DNA of 64,000 bases from Moritella sp. Urea-trap-13 (GTDB lineage Bacteria > Pseudomonadota > Gammaproteobacteria > Enterobacterales > Moritellaceae). A model generated the notes under the pieces. It worked only from the letters and a program-made list of their open reading frames with translations. It did not search any database and had not been told where the DNA came from. The first letter of the stretch is position 1; each line of letters starts with the position of its first letter. This document shows, piece after piece, positions 1-9,829 of this stretch. The translations under genes and the position numbers were made by a program. Location of the stretch: positions 1-64,000 of the forward strand of contig NZ_PJCA01000034.1 in NCBI RefSeq assembly GCF_002836355.1, given 5' to 3'.

Positions 1-309
1 GAACTGCGTTTTATTGGCAAGTGATTTTATAAATTTCATTCCATTTCCAAGAGAAACCTCAAAAGCAGTACACATTTCAAACAAAATAAATCAAAAACAA
101 GCGATAGTTCATCAATCCAACATTTTTATGGCTCATGGTTAACTAATTTAGCCTGAATTATTGAATATTTATATTTTCATTTACTTAGCGCATTAGAATT
201 TACTTACTAAGGTAATTTAAACTATTATTTAATTTGTCTTTTATACGTGACCTAACCCTCTGGTTTAGGTAACATGCGCCCTTTTTACGGTTTTGGAGTT
301 TGAATATAC
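1..309. other. intergenic region upstream of rapA
   Basis: AT-rich stretch with no supportable gene. A small hairpin (250-257 paired with 262-270, one bulged T) lies 40 bases ahead of rapA. A GGAG at 295-298 serves as the rapA ribosome binding site. A possible -10 TATTAT at 223-228 lacks a good -35, so no promoter is called. Confidence 0.5.
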
Positions 310-3222
310 ATGCCCTTCCAACTTGGTCAGCGCTGGATCAGCGATACGGAATCAGAATTAGGATTAGGAACAATAGTTGCCATAGAAGGCAGAATGTTAA
401 CGCTATTATTTCCTGCAAGTGGTGAAAACCGTTTATATGCTCGTAACGAAGCGCCGATCACGCGTGTAATTTTTAATGTCGGTGATCAGGTACTCTCTCA
501 TGAAGATTGGAGCTTAACGGTTACTGAAGTAACTGAAAGCTCAGGTATCATTACTTATATCGGTACACACCAAGATACCGGTGAAGAAGTTTCATTACGC
601 GAAACATTCTTGAACAATTTCATTAAATTTAATAAACCACAAGATCGTTTATTTGCTGGCCAAATCGACCGTATGGATCGTTTTGTTTTACGCCACCAAA
701 CATTGCAGCATCAATTTTCGCAACAGCAATCAGCATTAAACGGCATTCAAGGTCCGCGTGTAAGCTTGATCCCACATCAGTTACACATAGCCACTGAAGT
801 TGGTAAGCGCCATGCGCCGCGTGTATTACTTGCCGACGAAGTTGGTTTAGGTAAAACCATTGAAGCCGGTTTAATCATCCACCAGCAGCTGACTGCTGGC
901 TTGGCTCAACGCGTATTAATTCTGGTACCAGAAACATTACAACACCAGTGGTTAGTAGAAATGATGCGTCGTTTCAATCTGCACTTCAGTATTTTCGATG
1001 AAGAGCGTTGTATCGAATCACTCGCTGAAGCAGATAATCCATTTGAAACCGAGCAATTGATTTTATGTAGTCTTGATTTTTTACGCAGTAAACGCCGTCG
1101 TTTTGAACAAGCTGTCGGTGCTGATTGGGATTTGTTGGTTGTTGATGAAGCCCACCACCTTAAATGGAGTGAGACAGAACCGAGTCGTGAATATCAAGTT
1201 GTCGAATCATTGGCACAAAAATCACCCGGTGTATTACTGCTAACTGCAACACCAGACCAACTCGGCCACGAAAGTCACTTTGCTCGCTTACGTTTATTAG
1301 ATCCAAACCGTTTTTATGACTATGCGGCATTTGTTGCAGAAGAAAACAGTTATTCAGTGATTGCCCAAGCAGCGCAAGCGTTATTAGACTCGCCGATTGT
1401 CTCAGCAGAAACCGCAACGTCATTAACACAACTATTAAGTGAAGCTGATATTTCAGACAAGCTGGCGTTAATACAGTCGTCACCGGATTCTGAAGACGCG
1501 CAACAAGCTAAACAATCGATTATCAGTCAGTTACTTGACCGTCATGGCACTGGTCGTCTGTTATTCCGTAATACTCGCGCTGCGATTAAGGGGTTTCCTA
1601 CCCGTCACTATCAACCGATTCCATTAGTGCTGCCAGATCAATATAAAACCTCATTAAAAGTAGCACAGATGATGAATGGTTCAGCAAGCTTTGCAGAAGC
1701 TGCTCGCCGTGGTTTATACCCTGAAGAGATCTTCTTACAATTTGAAGGTAAAGACGCATCTTGGTGTAGTTTTGACCCACGTGTTGAATGGTTACAAGAC
1801 TTCTTACTGGCGAACAAAAACGAGAAAGTATTAGTTATTGCAGCTAACGCTGAAACGGCAATGTCGATTGAAGAGTCATTGCGTGTCAACGAAGGTATCC
1901 GTGGTACTGTATTCCATGAAGGCATGTCTATTATCGAGCGTGATAAAGCAGGTGCTTACTTCGCCCAAGAAGATGCTGGTGCCCAAGTATTACTTTGCTC
2001 AGAAATTGGTTCTGAAGGTCGCAACTTCCAATTTGCGCAACACTTAGTATTATTTGACTTACCCTTAAACCCAGATCTACTTGAGCAACGTATTGGTCGT
2101 TTAGATCGCATTGGTCAGAAAAACGATATCAGTATCCACGTGCCTTTCTTTACTAATACCGCGCAAGATGTATTACAAAACTGGTATCACCATGGTCTGA
2201 ATGCTTTTGAGCATACTTGTCCTATCGGTGGCGATATTTTTGCTGACGTAAGCGATGAGTTATTAACTCAACTTGCAGCAAAAGAAATTGATCTTACAGC
2301 AACAGATACACTCATCACTGAGACTCGCAGTAAATATGATGCATTGAAATTAAAAATGGAAAGTGGCCGAGATCGGTTACTGGAATTAAACTCTAACGGG
2401 CTAGGTAAATCAGACGATATTATCACTCAATTAAAAATCAATGATGATAGTCCGACACTGCCTATTTTCGCGATACGTTTATTTGATGTGATTGGTATCA
2501 ATCAAGAAGATCGCGGCGAAAATATGCTGATATTAAAACCGACAGATCAGATGTTAGTACCAAGTTTGCCACACCTATCCGAAGACGGTATTACTATCAC
2601 CTTCGATCGTGAAACCGCATTGTCTCGTGACGATGTACATTTCCTGACTTGGGAACACCCGTTAATTCGCGCATGTATTGAATTAATCATGACTTCTGAT
2701 ACTGGTTCTACCGCCGTTTCACTATTAAAAAATCCAGCCCTACCTGCTGGCACGATTTTATTAGAGCTACTTTATGTCGTAGAAACATCAGCACCGCCTT
2801 ATTGCCAGATTAATCGTTTCTTACCAGCAACGCCAATTCGCTTATTGTTAGATAAAAATTCTAATAATCTAGCGTTGAAAGTCGACTTTGATAGTTTCAA
2901 CCGTCAGCTTAATGCGATTAACCGTCATGTGGCGACCAAACTAGTTTCAGCTTCTCAGACCATTATCCATGATCTTATTGGTAAATCGACCAGTGTTGCA
3001 GAATCTCAAAAGCAAGCAATTACCAGTACAGCGCTTGAGGCGATGCAACAGAACATGTCTGTAGAATTAGAGCGCCTACAAGCATTGCAAAAGATTAATC
3101 CAAACGTACGTGATGAAGAACTGGCATTTGTTGAAAAGCAAACGGCTGAATTAACCACCCACATTAATAATGCTCAACTTAAATTAGATGCAGTGCGCTT
3201 TATTGTTGTTACACCAAAATAA
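310..3222 (+). CDS. rapA: RNA polymerase-associated ATPase RapA (HepA)
   Basis: SWI2/SNF2-type ATPase that binds core RNA polymerase and helps recycle it after stalling or termination. The 970-residue length matches E. coli RapA (968). N-terminal Tudor-like domains lead into the helicase core: Walker A DEVGLGKT at about residues 176-183, DEAH box at 279-282, and a helicase C lobe with an IGRLDRIGQ motif near residue 600. The C-terminal third is the RapA-specific spacer and effector region. The ATG follows GGAG by about 11 bases. The gene stands first in a rapA-rluA arrangement also known from E. coli and ends in a strong hairpin, so it is probably its own transcription unit. Confidence 0.97.
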   Translation: MPFQLGQRWISDTESELGLGTIVAIEGRMLTLLFPASGENRLYARNEAPITRVIFNVGDQVLSHEDWSLTVTEVTESSGIITYIGTHQDTGEEVSLRETFLNNFIKFNKPQDRLFAGQIDRMDRFVLRHQTLQHQFSQQQSALNGIQGPRVSLIPHQLHIATEVGKRHAPRVLLADEVGLGKTIEAGLIIHQQLTAGLAQRVLILVPETLQHQWLVEMMRRFNLHFSIFDEERCIESLAEADNPFETEQLILCSLDFLRSKRRRFEQAVGADWDLLVVDEAHHLKWSETEPSREYQVVESLAQKSPGVLLLTATPDQLGHESHFARLRLLDPNRFYDYAAFVAEENSYSVIAQAAQALLDSPIVSAETATSLTQLLSEADISDKLALIQSSPDSEDAQQAKQSIISQLLDRHGTGRLLFRNTRAAIKGFPTRHYQPIPLVLPDQYKTSLKVAQMMNGSASFAEAARRGLYPEEIFLQFEGKDASWCSFDPRVEWLQDFLLANKNEKVLVIAANAETAMSIEESLRVNEGIRGTVFHEGMSIIERDKAGAYFAQEDAGAQVLLCSEIGSEGRNFQFAQHLVLFDLPLNPDLLEQRIGRLDRIGQKNDISIHVPFFTNTAQDVLQNWYHHGLNAFEHTCPIGGDIFADVSDELLTQLAAKEIDLTATDTLITETRSKYDALKLKMESGRDRLLELNSNGLGKSDDIITQLKINDDSPTLPIFAIRLFDVIGINQEDRGENMLILKPTDQMLVPSLPHLSEDGITITFDRETALSRDDVHFLTWEHPLIRACIELIMTSDTGSTAVSLLKNPALPAGTILLELLYVVETSAPPYCQINRFLPATPIRLLLDKNSNNLALKVDFDSFNRQLNAINRHVATKLVSASQTIIHDLIGKSTSVAESQKQAITSTALEAMQQNMSVELERLQALQKINPNVRDEELAFVEKQTAELTTHINNAQLKLDAVRFIVVTPK

Positions 3223-3258
3223 ATAAAATCGTGTAATAATGATGAGCAATAAAAAAGA

Positions 3259-3293
3259 GGGGGGGTTAATTTCGATTAACCCCCCCCCCTTTG
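3259..3293 (+). terminator. Rho-independent terminator of rapA
   Basis: Perfect 12-bp stem: seven G plus TTAAT at 3259-3270 pairs with ATTAA plus C at 3275-3286, closed by a TTCG tetraloop. The C side is ten C long, followed by only three T. It lies 37 bases after the rapA stop. Confidence 0.75.
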
Positions 3294-3353
3294 ATTAAAA
3301 AAACCATAATTTTAACCTTACCTCTACATTCTTCACTATATTGTATATACCTT

Positions 3354-4043
3354 ATGCCTGATTTTATTTATGCTCCACCACAACACCCTCGATTAGATAT
3401 AATCTATCAAGATGAGACTATTATTGTCTTAAATAAGCCAAGTGGATTACTGAGCGTACCAGGGCGACTCTCCGAACATCACGACAGTATTGCCAGCCGT
3501 GTACAAGCGCTATTTCCTGCGGCGACAATAGTGCACCGTTTGGATATGTGCACCTCAGGCGTGATCTTAATGGCCTTGACTAAAGCGGCGCAAAGTCATA
3601 TCAGCCGACAGTTTCAGCAGCGTTCAACGGCAAAGTACTACTATGCGCGTGTAGAAGGTATTCCGACGGCAAAATCTGGCAGCATTGATTTACCTTTACG
3701 CTGTGACTGGCCTAATAGACCAAGGCAAATGATTGATTTTATCGACGGTAAACCCGCACTAACCCATTGGCAGGTAATTGCTGAACACTTAGCCAACGAC
3801 GATAACAATCAACAAGCCAGTGCAACTGTGTTGCTTAAGCCAGTGACAGGCCGCTCGCATCAACTGCGATTACATATGTTAGCATTAGGAACGCCCATTC
3901 TCGGTGACGAGTTATATGCGTCTGAACAAGGCGTCGCTGGCGCGGAACATTTACAACTGCATGCTGCGATGTTAGAAATTGAGCACCCTTTATCGTCACA
4001 GAAAATGACATTTAAAGCCTCAGCACCCTTTCCAATCAATTAA
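3354..4043 (+). CDS. rluA: pseudouridine synthase RluA (23S rRNA U746 / tRNA U32)
   Basis: Dual-specificity synthase that isomerises U746 of 23S rRNA and U32 of several tRNAs. The catalytic HRLDMCTSG motif, with the nucleophilic Asp, is near residue 65. The early NKPSGLLSVPGR stretch, CDWPNRP and the TGRSHQLRLHMLALGTPILGD region are all typical of RluA rather than RluC or RluD. The protein is 229 residues (E. coli 219). An in-frame TTG at 3291 would start inside the rapA terminator and add residues with no counterpart in the family, so ATG 3354 is used. Confidence 0.93.
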   Translation: MPDFIYAPPQHPRLDIIYQDETIIVLNKPSGLLSVPGRLSEHHDSIASRVQALFPAATIVHRLDMCTSGVILMALTKAAQSHISRQFQQRSTAKYYYARVEGIPTAKSGSIDLPLRCDWPNRPRQMIDFIDGKPALTHWQVIAEHLANDDNNQQASATVLLKPVTGRSHQLRLHMLALGTPILGDELYASEQGVAGAEHLQLHAAMLEIEHPLSSQKMTFKASAPFPIN

Positions 4044-4070
4044 TGACGACTATTATATTAGGTATATTTA

Positions 4071-4865
4071 ATGTTTAAGGCTTTGGTATTATTACTGTTA
4101 TCCATGTTATCACTACCTTTAAGTGCAGAGGTAGATAAAGACAAAAATAATACCCCCCAAATAGCCTTTCCTATGTCTCAACAACGCGTATTTGATCAAG
4201 ACTTAACCAAGTATAACGATGTCAATGAAGTCGCTTGGTTAGGTGATAAAGACAGCCGATTTCTGACGTTATGGCGTGAACAAACAACGGCAAAGGTCAT
4301 CGGTACAACTTGGATATTCGCTGATACCTATACTTCTGCCAATAACCCTAACGTTATTCAAACGCTGCGCTATCAACTCAGTGATAAAGGCTTACACACT
4401 TATTCTATATCACCGTTAAGCCAAGCATTGAATTCACCCACCGCAGAGCAACGTTTACAAGTGCAATTAGGTATTTTACAAGAAAAAATAGTAAGCCAAG
4501 ATGGTAAGCGCCTACTTATCCTCCAAGGTGCTAATTGCGTTGCAATAATAAACGTATTAAGTCAAAACCCAGAAATTTATGTGGATGCAATTGTACTACT
4601 CAGCGCACACAGTCCAACGCCTGAGTTAGCCGTGCAATTGATTCGTCAAATACAGCAACTCAACACACCGGTATTAGATTTGTATGCACAAACAGATAAC
4701 CTCGCGATTATTGATGAAGCAAAGATAAGAAATACTGCGGCAAAGCGGGCTAACAACAGCAGTTACAGGCAAGTCGAAGTGATAGGATTGCAGGGACAAG
4801 TCGAAACGCAGATAGTAACCAGCCAAATCATTTATGGCTGGTTACTGAAACTAGGCTGGTATTAA
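4071..4865 (+). CDS. exported DUF3530-like alpha/beta-hydrolase-fold protein
   Basis: 264-residue protein with a signal peptide (LVLLLLSMLSLPLSA, cleavage about residue 18). The body resembles the DUF3530 family of alpha/beta-hydrolase-like proteins: an early 'WL..KDSRFLTLWRE' segment, a mid-domain LLILQGANCVAII segment where the nucleophile elbow should be, and 'VLDLYAQTDN' late in the protein. The elbow does not show G-x-S-x-G, so catalysis is doubtful. The stop codon overlaps that of convergent djlA by sharing TTAA. The family assignment is from memory of family features, not a search; the function is unknown. Confidence 0.6.
   Translation: MFKALVLLLLSMLSLPLSAEVDKDKNNTPQIAFPMSQQRVFDQDLTKYNDVNEVAWLGDKDSRFLTLWREQTTAKVIGTTWIFADTYTSANNPNVIQTLRYQLSDKGLHTYSISPLSQALNSPTAEQRLQVQLGILQEKIVSQDGKRLLILQGANCVAIINVLSQNPEIYVDAIVLLSAHSPTPELAVQLIRQIQQLNTPVLDLYAQTDNLAIIDEAKIRNTAAKRANNSSYRQVEVIGLQGQVETQIVTSQIIYGWLLKLGWY
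4815..4845. repeat. 11-bp inverted repeat at the 3' end of the DUF3530 gene
   Basis: GTAACCAGCCA (4815-4825) and TGGCTGGTTAC (4835-4845) are perfect complements around a 9-base loop, inside the last codons of the gene and just before the overlapping stops of two convergent genes. There is no T-tract, so it is a poor intrinsic terminator by sequence. Confidence 0.5.
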
Positions 4866-5653
4866 CGCATCTTTCTCGATTCTTTTACTACATCATAGGC
4901 ACCTTGGATATCTTGGGCTTTCTCTTTAGCAATAATCATCATTTCTTCTGGTAAACCTTTTGATACTAATTTATCAGGATGATGCTCATTCATTAATTTA
5001 CGATAAGCCCGTTTAATGGTTTTATCATCATCGTCAGCGCTCACCCCCAGCTGTTGATAAGCGTTAACCAATGCTTCTTCACGGCTAACTTTACTACCAT
5101 GACGGTGAGAGCGGATCTCAGCTTCCATCATCTGCAATAGGTTATCCATATCCTGAGCAGTAACACCTAGGATGCCACCAATTCGATGTAAAATAACGCG
5201 TTCCGCATCGGATAATTCATGGTCAGCAAACGCGGCTTGAATTTGTATTTCGAGAAACATTTTAACCAAGTCACGGCGTAACACACTCACACGACGAAAA
5301 TCGCGAACGGTTTGCTCTAGCGGAAAATCAGCCGCTTTACCTTGGCTAAATGATACCTGCGCTGCACGACGAGTTGCGCCCGTCAATTGCATACGGTCCA
5401 TTAATTGCGTCGCTACATGAATATCCACGTCGGTGACATGACCGTCCGCTTTAGCCATGTGTCCCATCACCGAAAATGATGTATGCAAAAATATATCCTG
5501 ACGTTTATGTGCCGCAGGTCGAGTATCAATACCGAGCCTTGGACCAAATTGGCGCTTTAGTATCGAACCAACCCAGATCATAAAGATCGCACCAAAAAAT
5601 CCACCAAACTTCATACCGATGGCAAACAATAAAATGTAAAACAACATATTCAT
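4862..5653 (-). CDS. djlA: membrane-anchored co-chaperone DjlA
   Basis: Inner-membrane J-protein that stimulates DnaK and influences envelope stress signalling. A single glycine-rich membrane segment lies at the N terminus (about residues 3-25, with the GxxxG-like 'GMKFGGFFGA'). A TerB-like helical middle domain ('AKADGHVTDVDI', 'DHELSDAERVILH') follows, then a C-terminal J domain with the HPD motif in NEHHPDKL. The length of 263 residues is close to E. coli DjlA (271). The longer reading frame begins with TTG at 5668; ATG 5653 puts the membrane segment at the very N terminus as in the family, though no start has a good Shine-Dalgarno site. Gene order rapA-rluA-djlA-lptD matches E. coli. Confidence 0.93.
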   Translation of the reverse strand: MNMLFYILLFAIGMKFGGFFGAIFMIWVGSILKRQFGPRLGIDTRPAAHKRQDIFLHTSFSVMGHMAKADGHVTDVDIHVATQLMDRMQLTGATRRAAQVSFSQGKAADFPLEQTVRDFRRVSVLRRDLVKMFLEIQIQAAFADHELSDAERVILHRIGGILGVTAQDMDNLLQMMEAEIRSHRHGSKVSREEALVNAYQQLGVSADDDDKTIKRAYRKLMNEHHPDKLVSKGLPEEMMIIAKEKAQDIQGAYDVVKESRKMR

Positions 5654-5843
5654 AACAGTAGCTACCAAGCAAAAATGACATATTTTTATATAAGAATCGT
5701 ATTATGGCTGTTTAAAATGTAACAAATCAATCAATCTCATGATCTTTTTGCGGGTTTACGGGATAAAACTAGTCATTAAATGGTCTATCAGGGCAATATG
5801 GATTATTATATTCAGCTATTTTTTAATTTTAATGAAATTATCG

Positions 5844-8243
5844 ATGACAAAATGGATTGTTAAAATGCGCCTTTTCACCATATTCTCCACACTTAGCGGT
5901 GTCGTATTCTCAGCTAGCGCAGCCACCATTGTTACCAGTGCAGATGGGTCTTCAACTATCGTAGATGACGCGACAGCCTTACAAAAACAGACTGAATTAT
6001 CATTATTTAAACAATGTTTCCCTTATGTACCACCTATAAAGCCGCCTATTGAAGACTCAAAAGCAGCTAACGAAATACAGCTGTTATCGAACGATGCCAA
6101 GGTTATTCAAGGTAATAAGGCTGTTTTTAATGGTGATGTTAATTTTACCCAGGGTAATAGAATATTATCTGCCGATGAAATAATTCTCTATCAACTGACT
6201 AATATCCTCACCGCAGAAGGTAATGTCATATTAGAAGACACTGGGTCGACAGTTAAAGGCCAAACATTAAAAGCCAATTTAGATACCAAAGATGCTGAAC
6301 TATCACAAGTCAATTACCTGCTACACGGTCAAGCAGCTAATGGTGAAGCTAAAAAGGTCTATATTACTAATAGTGGCGACAACATTTTAATGCAACGCTC
6401 GACGTATAGTGAATGTCCATTAGGCGATAATAGTTGGGTTCTCCGGGCGTCATCGATCAATGTTGATAATGTCGAAGAATCTGCCGAAGCTTATAATGCC
6501 ACGCTATACTTTAAAGACGTGCCTATTTTTTACATGCCTTATTTTACATATCCAACAACAGATAAACGTAAAACAGGTTTATTATTTCCATCATTTGAAA
6601 ACTCACTAGAAAATGGTGTTACTTTCTCTCAGCCTATCTATTGGAATATTGCACCTAACTACGACATGGAAATAATCCCCACTTACATGTCTGAGCGTGG
6701 TCTCTACTTAACTAATAAATTCCGTTATTTAGTCGATGGGCAAAGTGGCAAGCTCAATGTTGAATACCTAGCTAATGATAAAAAAACCAAGACTGACCGT
6801 AGTCTTTTCCATTGGAGTCATAATGGTAATTTCAATGAACATTTAAATTTGAACGCTAGCTATACACAAGTCAGTGATAACGACTACTTTTCAGATCTTA
6901 ATGCCTCCGCAGGTTCTCGAGACAGTAATACCCTACTACGTACTGCAGCATTGACTTACAATACCGACATGACCTCATCACAATTTGAAGTACGTGATTT
7001 TCAAATTTTAAGTGATTCAACGGCTTCAACACCACATAAAGTACTACCTAAAATAGCTTTTACTGGCTATAAACAGTTTGATAGCAGCGTAATTGAGTTA
7101 TCGTCTTACAACGAGATGACTAATTTCTCTCATTCTGATAGCCATATGTACAGCGGCATCAGAACCCACATAGAACCAGGGATTAGCTTTCCTTACCAAC
7201 GCTCGGCAGGTTTTGCGGTTGCAGAATTCAAACTGCCGATGACCTATTACAGCCAAACATTTAATGATTCTGATAATAAGAACTTTACCAACGGCTATAA
7301 AGGTGAGTTAGAAGAACAAGTGATTAGGGTGATTCCGACCGCAAGATTACATGCGGGTTTAAATTTTGAACGTCCAACCTCGTGGTTTGGTCATGCCATC
7401 ACACAGACGCTTGAGCCGCAGGTACAGTATTTATATATCCCTTATGAAAACCAAGATAATATCGGTATTTATGATTCATCCACTATTCAGCAAGATTTCT
7501 TAGGTTTATACCGTGACCGTATTTACAGTGGTTTAGATCGTATTGCCGATGCCAACCAGTTCACATACGGTTTAACAAGTCGGGTATTTGATGAGATGGG
7601 CAGTGAACGCTTCCGCTTTGCACTTGGCCAAATTGTGTATTTTGGTGACAGCCAAGTTGGTATTGCACCAGAAACAGATACCACGCTAGACAACTCCGAG
7701 GTAACGACATCAAGCATCGTCATGGAAACAGATGTTAAAATAAGCCATAATTTATTTATCAATAACAGCATTGAATATGCGGTCCAAGATGATTTAGTGC
7801 GCCGTGCTGATGCTGCTATCGAATATCGCTTCAACAGAGGCCAGAAAATACAGCTTAATTACCGCTATATTGAAAATACCGCCTCGATATTGGAAGATGA
7901 AAATAGCAGCGTTAACTCTAGGATCAATCAGATCGGCTCCAAGTTTGTATTACCGATTAATAACCAATGGGACTTCGGCGCCAGTTATTATTACGATGTT
8001 GAAAATGAAATAACCCAAGATGCATTTGCCGGGATTAAATATGAAGATTGCTGCTGGGCAATTCGTCTTGATTATGGCTATCGTCTGAAAAACCATAATA
8101 TTAATACCGGAGTAACAGAGTTTGATCGTGGCCCAACGTTAATGTTTGAACTAAAAGGTCTGGGCGGAATTGGCACTGATATGAATAATATCGGAACTTC
8201 AAGTCTATTTACTTACGGTGAACCTTTCCAATTACGTGAATAA
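5844..8243 (+). CDS. lptD: LPS-assembly outer membrane protein LptD
   Basis: Outer-membrane translocon that, with LptE, inserts lipopolysaccharide into the outer leaflet. It has a signal peptide ending in ASA, an N-terminal LptA-like jellyroll (TQGNRILSADEI, AEGNVILEDTG) and a large C-terminal beta-barrel rich in alternating aromatic strands. Cysteines in FKQCFPY, YSECPLGD and the late EDCCW pair match the four cysteines that form the two interdomain disulfides of E. coli LptD. The open frame extends upstream to 5739, but those residues would bury the signal peptide; ATG 5844 or 5865 is likely, and the choice is uncertain. Its chaperone gene surA follows. Confidence 0.94.
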   Translation: MTKWIVKMRLFTIFSTLSGVVFSASAATIVTSADGSSTIVDDATALQKQTELSLFKQCFPYVPPIKPPIEDSKAANEIQLLSNDAKVIQGNKAVFNGDVNFTQGNRILSADEIILYQLTNILTAEGNVILEDTGSTVKGQTLKANLDTKDAELSQVNYLLHGQAANGEAKKVYITNSGDNILMQRSTYSECPLGDNSWVLRASSINVDNVEESAEAYNATLYFKDVPIFYMPYFTYPTTDKRKTGLLFPSFENSLENGVTFSQPIYWNIAPNYDMEIIPTYMSERGLYLTNKFRYLVDGQSGKLNVEYLANDKKTKTDRSLFHWSHNGNFNEHLNLNASYTQVSDNDYFSDLNASAGSRDSNTLLRTAALTYNTDMTSSQFEVRDFQILSDSTASTPHKVLPKIAFTGYKQFDSSVIELSSYNEMTNFSHSDSHMYSGIRTHIEPGISFPYQRSAGFAVAEFKLPMTYYSQTFNDSDNKNFTNGYKGELEEQVIRVIPTARLHAGLNFERPTSWFGHAITQTLEPQVQYLYIPYENQDNIGIYDSSTIQQDFLGLYRDRIYSGLDRIADANQFTYGLTSRVFDEMGSERFRFALGQIVYFGDSQVGIAPETDTTLDNSEVTTSSIVMETDVKISHNLFINNSIEYAVQDDLVRRADAAIEYRFNRGQKIQLNYRYIENTASILEDENSSVNSRINQIGSKFVLPINNQWDFGASYYYDVENEITQDAFAGIKYEDCCWAIRLDYGYRLKNHNINTGVTEFDRGPTLMFELKGLGGIGTDMNNIGTSSLFTYGEPFQLRE

Positions 8244-8298
8244 ACTTTCTTTATAATTAGGTTTATCATTAAACTTATTTATTACTTGGCATATTATA

Positions 8299-8329
8299 AC
8301 GGCTGTACATTAACATTAAATACAGCCGT
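8299..8329 (+). other. hairpin in the lptD-surA spacer
   Basis: ACGGCTGTA (8299-8307) pairs with TACAGCCGT (8321-8329), a 9-bp stem with a 13-base loop. It lies 56 bases after the lptD stop. No T-run follows, so it may be a weak terminator, a Rho-assisted 3' end or a processing site. The rest of the 275-base spacer shows no gene. Confidence 0.45.
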
Positions 8330-8518
8330 AATTAGCCAAACGAGGATTTAGCGCCAGTGATGATTGCATTGAAAGTCTGACAAGGTATACTTCCGCTTAC
8401 TTTTTCACCTCGGTTTTCAGTAAACTAGACAATTCTCATCTTTCCCGTGGTAAAAAATTGATAATTTTCAGCCTACCGCTGTCTCAGTTATAGTCGAAAT
8501 TGAATAGGAATTCATAAA

Positions 8519-9817
8519 GTGATCAAAAAAATGCTTAAGACTCTGTTATCTGGAGTAATCATTGTAACAAGTTTACAAGCGCAGGCCGAACTCACCAAGC
8601 TTGATGAAGTCATTGCCATCGTCAATGAAGAAGTCATTTTAGCAAGTGATGTAAACACGTTAACTAAGTCAGTAAAAGCCCGTGCAACAAAAGCGGGTCA
8701 GACATTACCATCGCCAGAGGTGCTCACTCAGCAAGCGTTAGATAAACTGATTATTGATAGTTTACAGCTGCAAATGGCGAATAAAATGGGCATGCGTATT
8801 AGTAATGCACAACTCGAAGATACGTTAACTAATATTGCTAAAGGTAATAACCAAACGGTAGAACAACTGCGTCAAAGTGTCGTTGCAGATGGTGGTGATT
8901 TTAGCGGTTATAAAGAAGAAGTGCGCACCCAACTATTAACCAACGAAGTACAACGTATGCAAATGCGTCGTCGTATTACTATTTCCGATCAAGACGTGGA
9001 TAACCTACTCGCTATTATTAACGAGCAAGGCCAAAAAAATCTGCAATACCGTGTTAACCATATTATGCTGCGAGTCCCTAACGAGGCAGATAATGCCACA
9101 ATGGAAGCACTACAAACTAAAATTACCGATATAAAAACACAACTTAATGCCGGTGAATCATTTTCCAGTCTTGCATTAGCGCTCTCAGCAGGTCCAAAAG
9201 CACTCGATGGCGGCGACTGGGGTTGGATGAATATCAATGAAATGCCGACATTATTCTCTGAAGCAGTCACTAATGCGAAAAAAGGCGATATCATCGGTCC
9301 TATCCGCAGTGGCGCTGGTTTACATATTATTAAAGTTACCGATATGCGTGGTGTAGAAACAGTACTGACCAAAGAAGTGAATGCACGCCACATTTTGATT
9401 AAGCCATCGGTTATCTTAAGTGATGACAAAGCGCAATCATTACTCAATGGCTACTTAGCACGAATTAAATCAGGCGACGCAGAGTTTGCCGATCTTGCTA
9501 AAGCCTATTCAGATGATACTGGTTCAGCCGTTAAAGGTGGCGAACTTGGTTGGGCAGATCCAAACATTTATGTCCCCGCATTTAAACTCGCACTGCAAGA
9601 CTTGAAAAAAGGCGAAATTAGCCCGACATTTCGTTCTAGTCATGGCTGGCACATAGTGCAACTAATTGATAGACGTACACAAGATACGACAGATAAAGCA
9701 AATCGCCAAAAAGCATGGCAATTGTTGTATAATCGTCGTGCCGCTGAAGAAAGCCAAGCTTGGTTAAATGAATTGAAACAAGAAGCTTATATTCGTATTT
9801 TAGATAATGAATCGTAA
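8519..9817 (+). CDS. surA: periplasmic chaperone / peptidyl-prolyl isomerase SurA
   Basis: Chaperone that carries unfolded outer-membrane proteins across the periplasm to BamA. It has a signal peptide ending QAQA, an N-terminal chaperone domain starting LDEVIAIVNEEVILASDV, and two parvulin domains (about residues 175-276 and 286-385, each with a GGDWGW/GGELGW type core), then a C-terminal helix. The length of 432 residues matches E. coli (428). The start is GTG, supported by AGGA at 8506-8509, nine bases upstream. The downstream genes pdxA and rsmA are packed tightly, suggesting one operon. Confidence 0.96.
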   Translation: MIKKMLKTLLSGVIIVTSLQAQAELTKLDEVIAIVNEEVILASDVNTLTKSVKARATKAGQTLPSPEVLTQQALDKLIIDSLQLQMANKMGMRISNAQLEDTLTNIAKGNNQTVEQLRQSVVADGGDFSGYKEEVRTQLLTNEVQRMQMRRRITISDQDVDNLLAIINEQGQKNLQYRVNHIMLRVPNEADNATMEALQTKITDIKTQLNAGESFSSLALALSAGPKALDGGDWGWMNINEMPTLFSEAVTNAKKGDIIGPIRSGAGLHIIKVTDMRGVETVLTKEVNARHILIKPSVILSDDKAQSLLNGYLARIKSGDAEFADLAKAYSDDTGSAVKGGELGWADPNIYVPAFKLALQDLKKGEISPTFRSSHGWHIVQLIDRRTQDTTDKANRQKAWQLLYNRRAAEESQAWLNELKQEAYIRILDNES

Positions 9818-9829
9818 ACAGGTGAAAAT

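Noticed and set aside
3291-3353. N-terminal extension of rluA from TTG 3291
   Set aside because: It begins in the T-tail of the rapA terminator, has no ribosome binding site and adds residues absent from RluA proteins.
5739-5843. Upstream extension of lptD
   Set aside because: It would place about 35 hydrophobic residues ahead of a normal signal peptide; no family counterpart.
8989-9447. 152-codon open frame on - opposite surA
   Set aside because: It lies wholly within a confirmed surA parvulin region; its composition is that of an antisense shadow.
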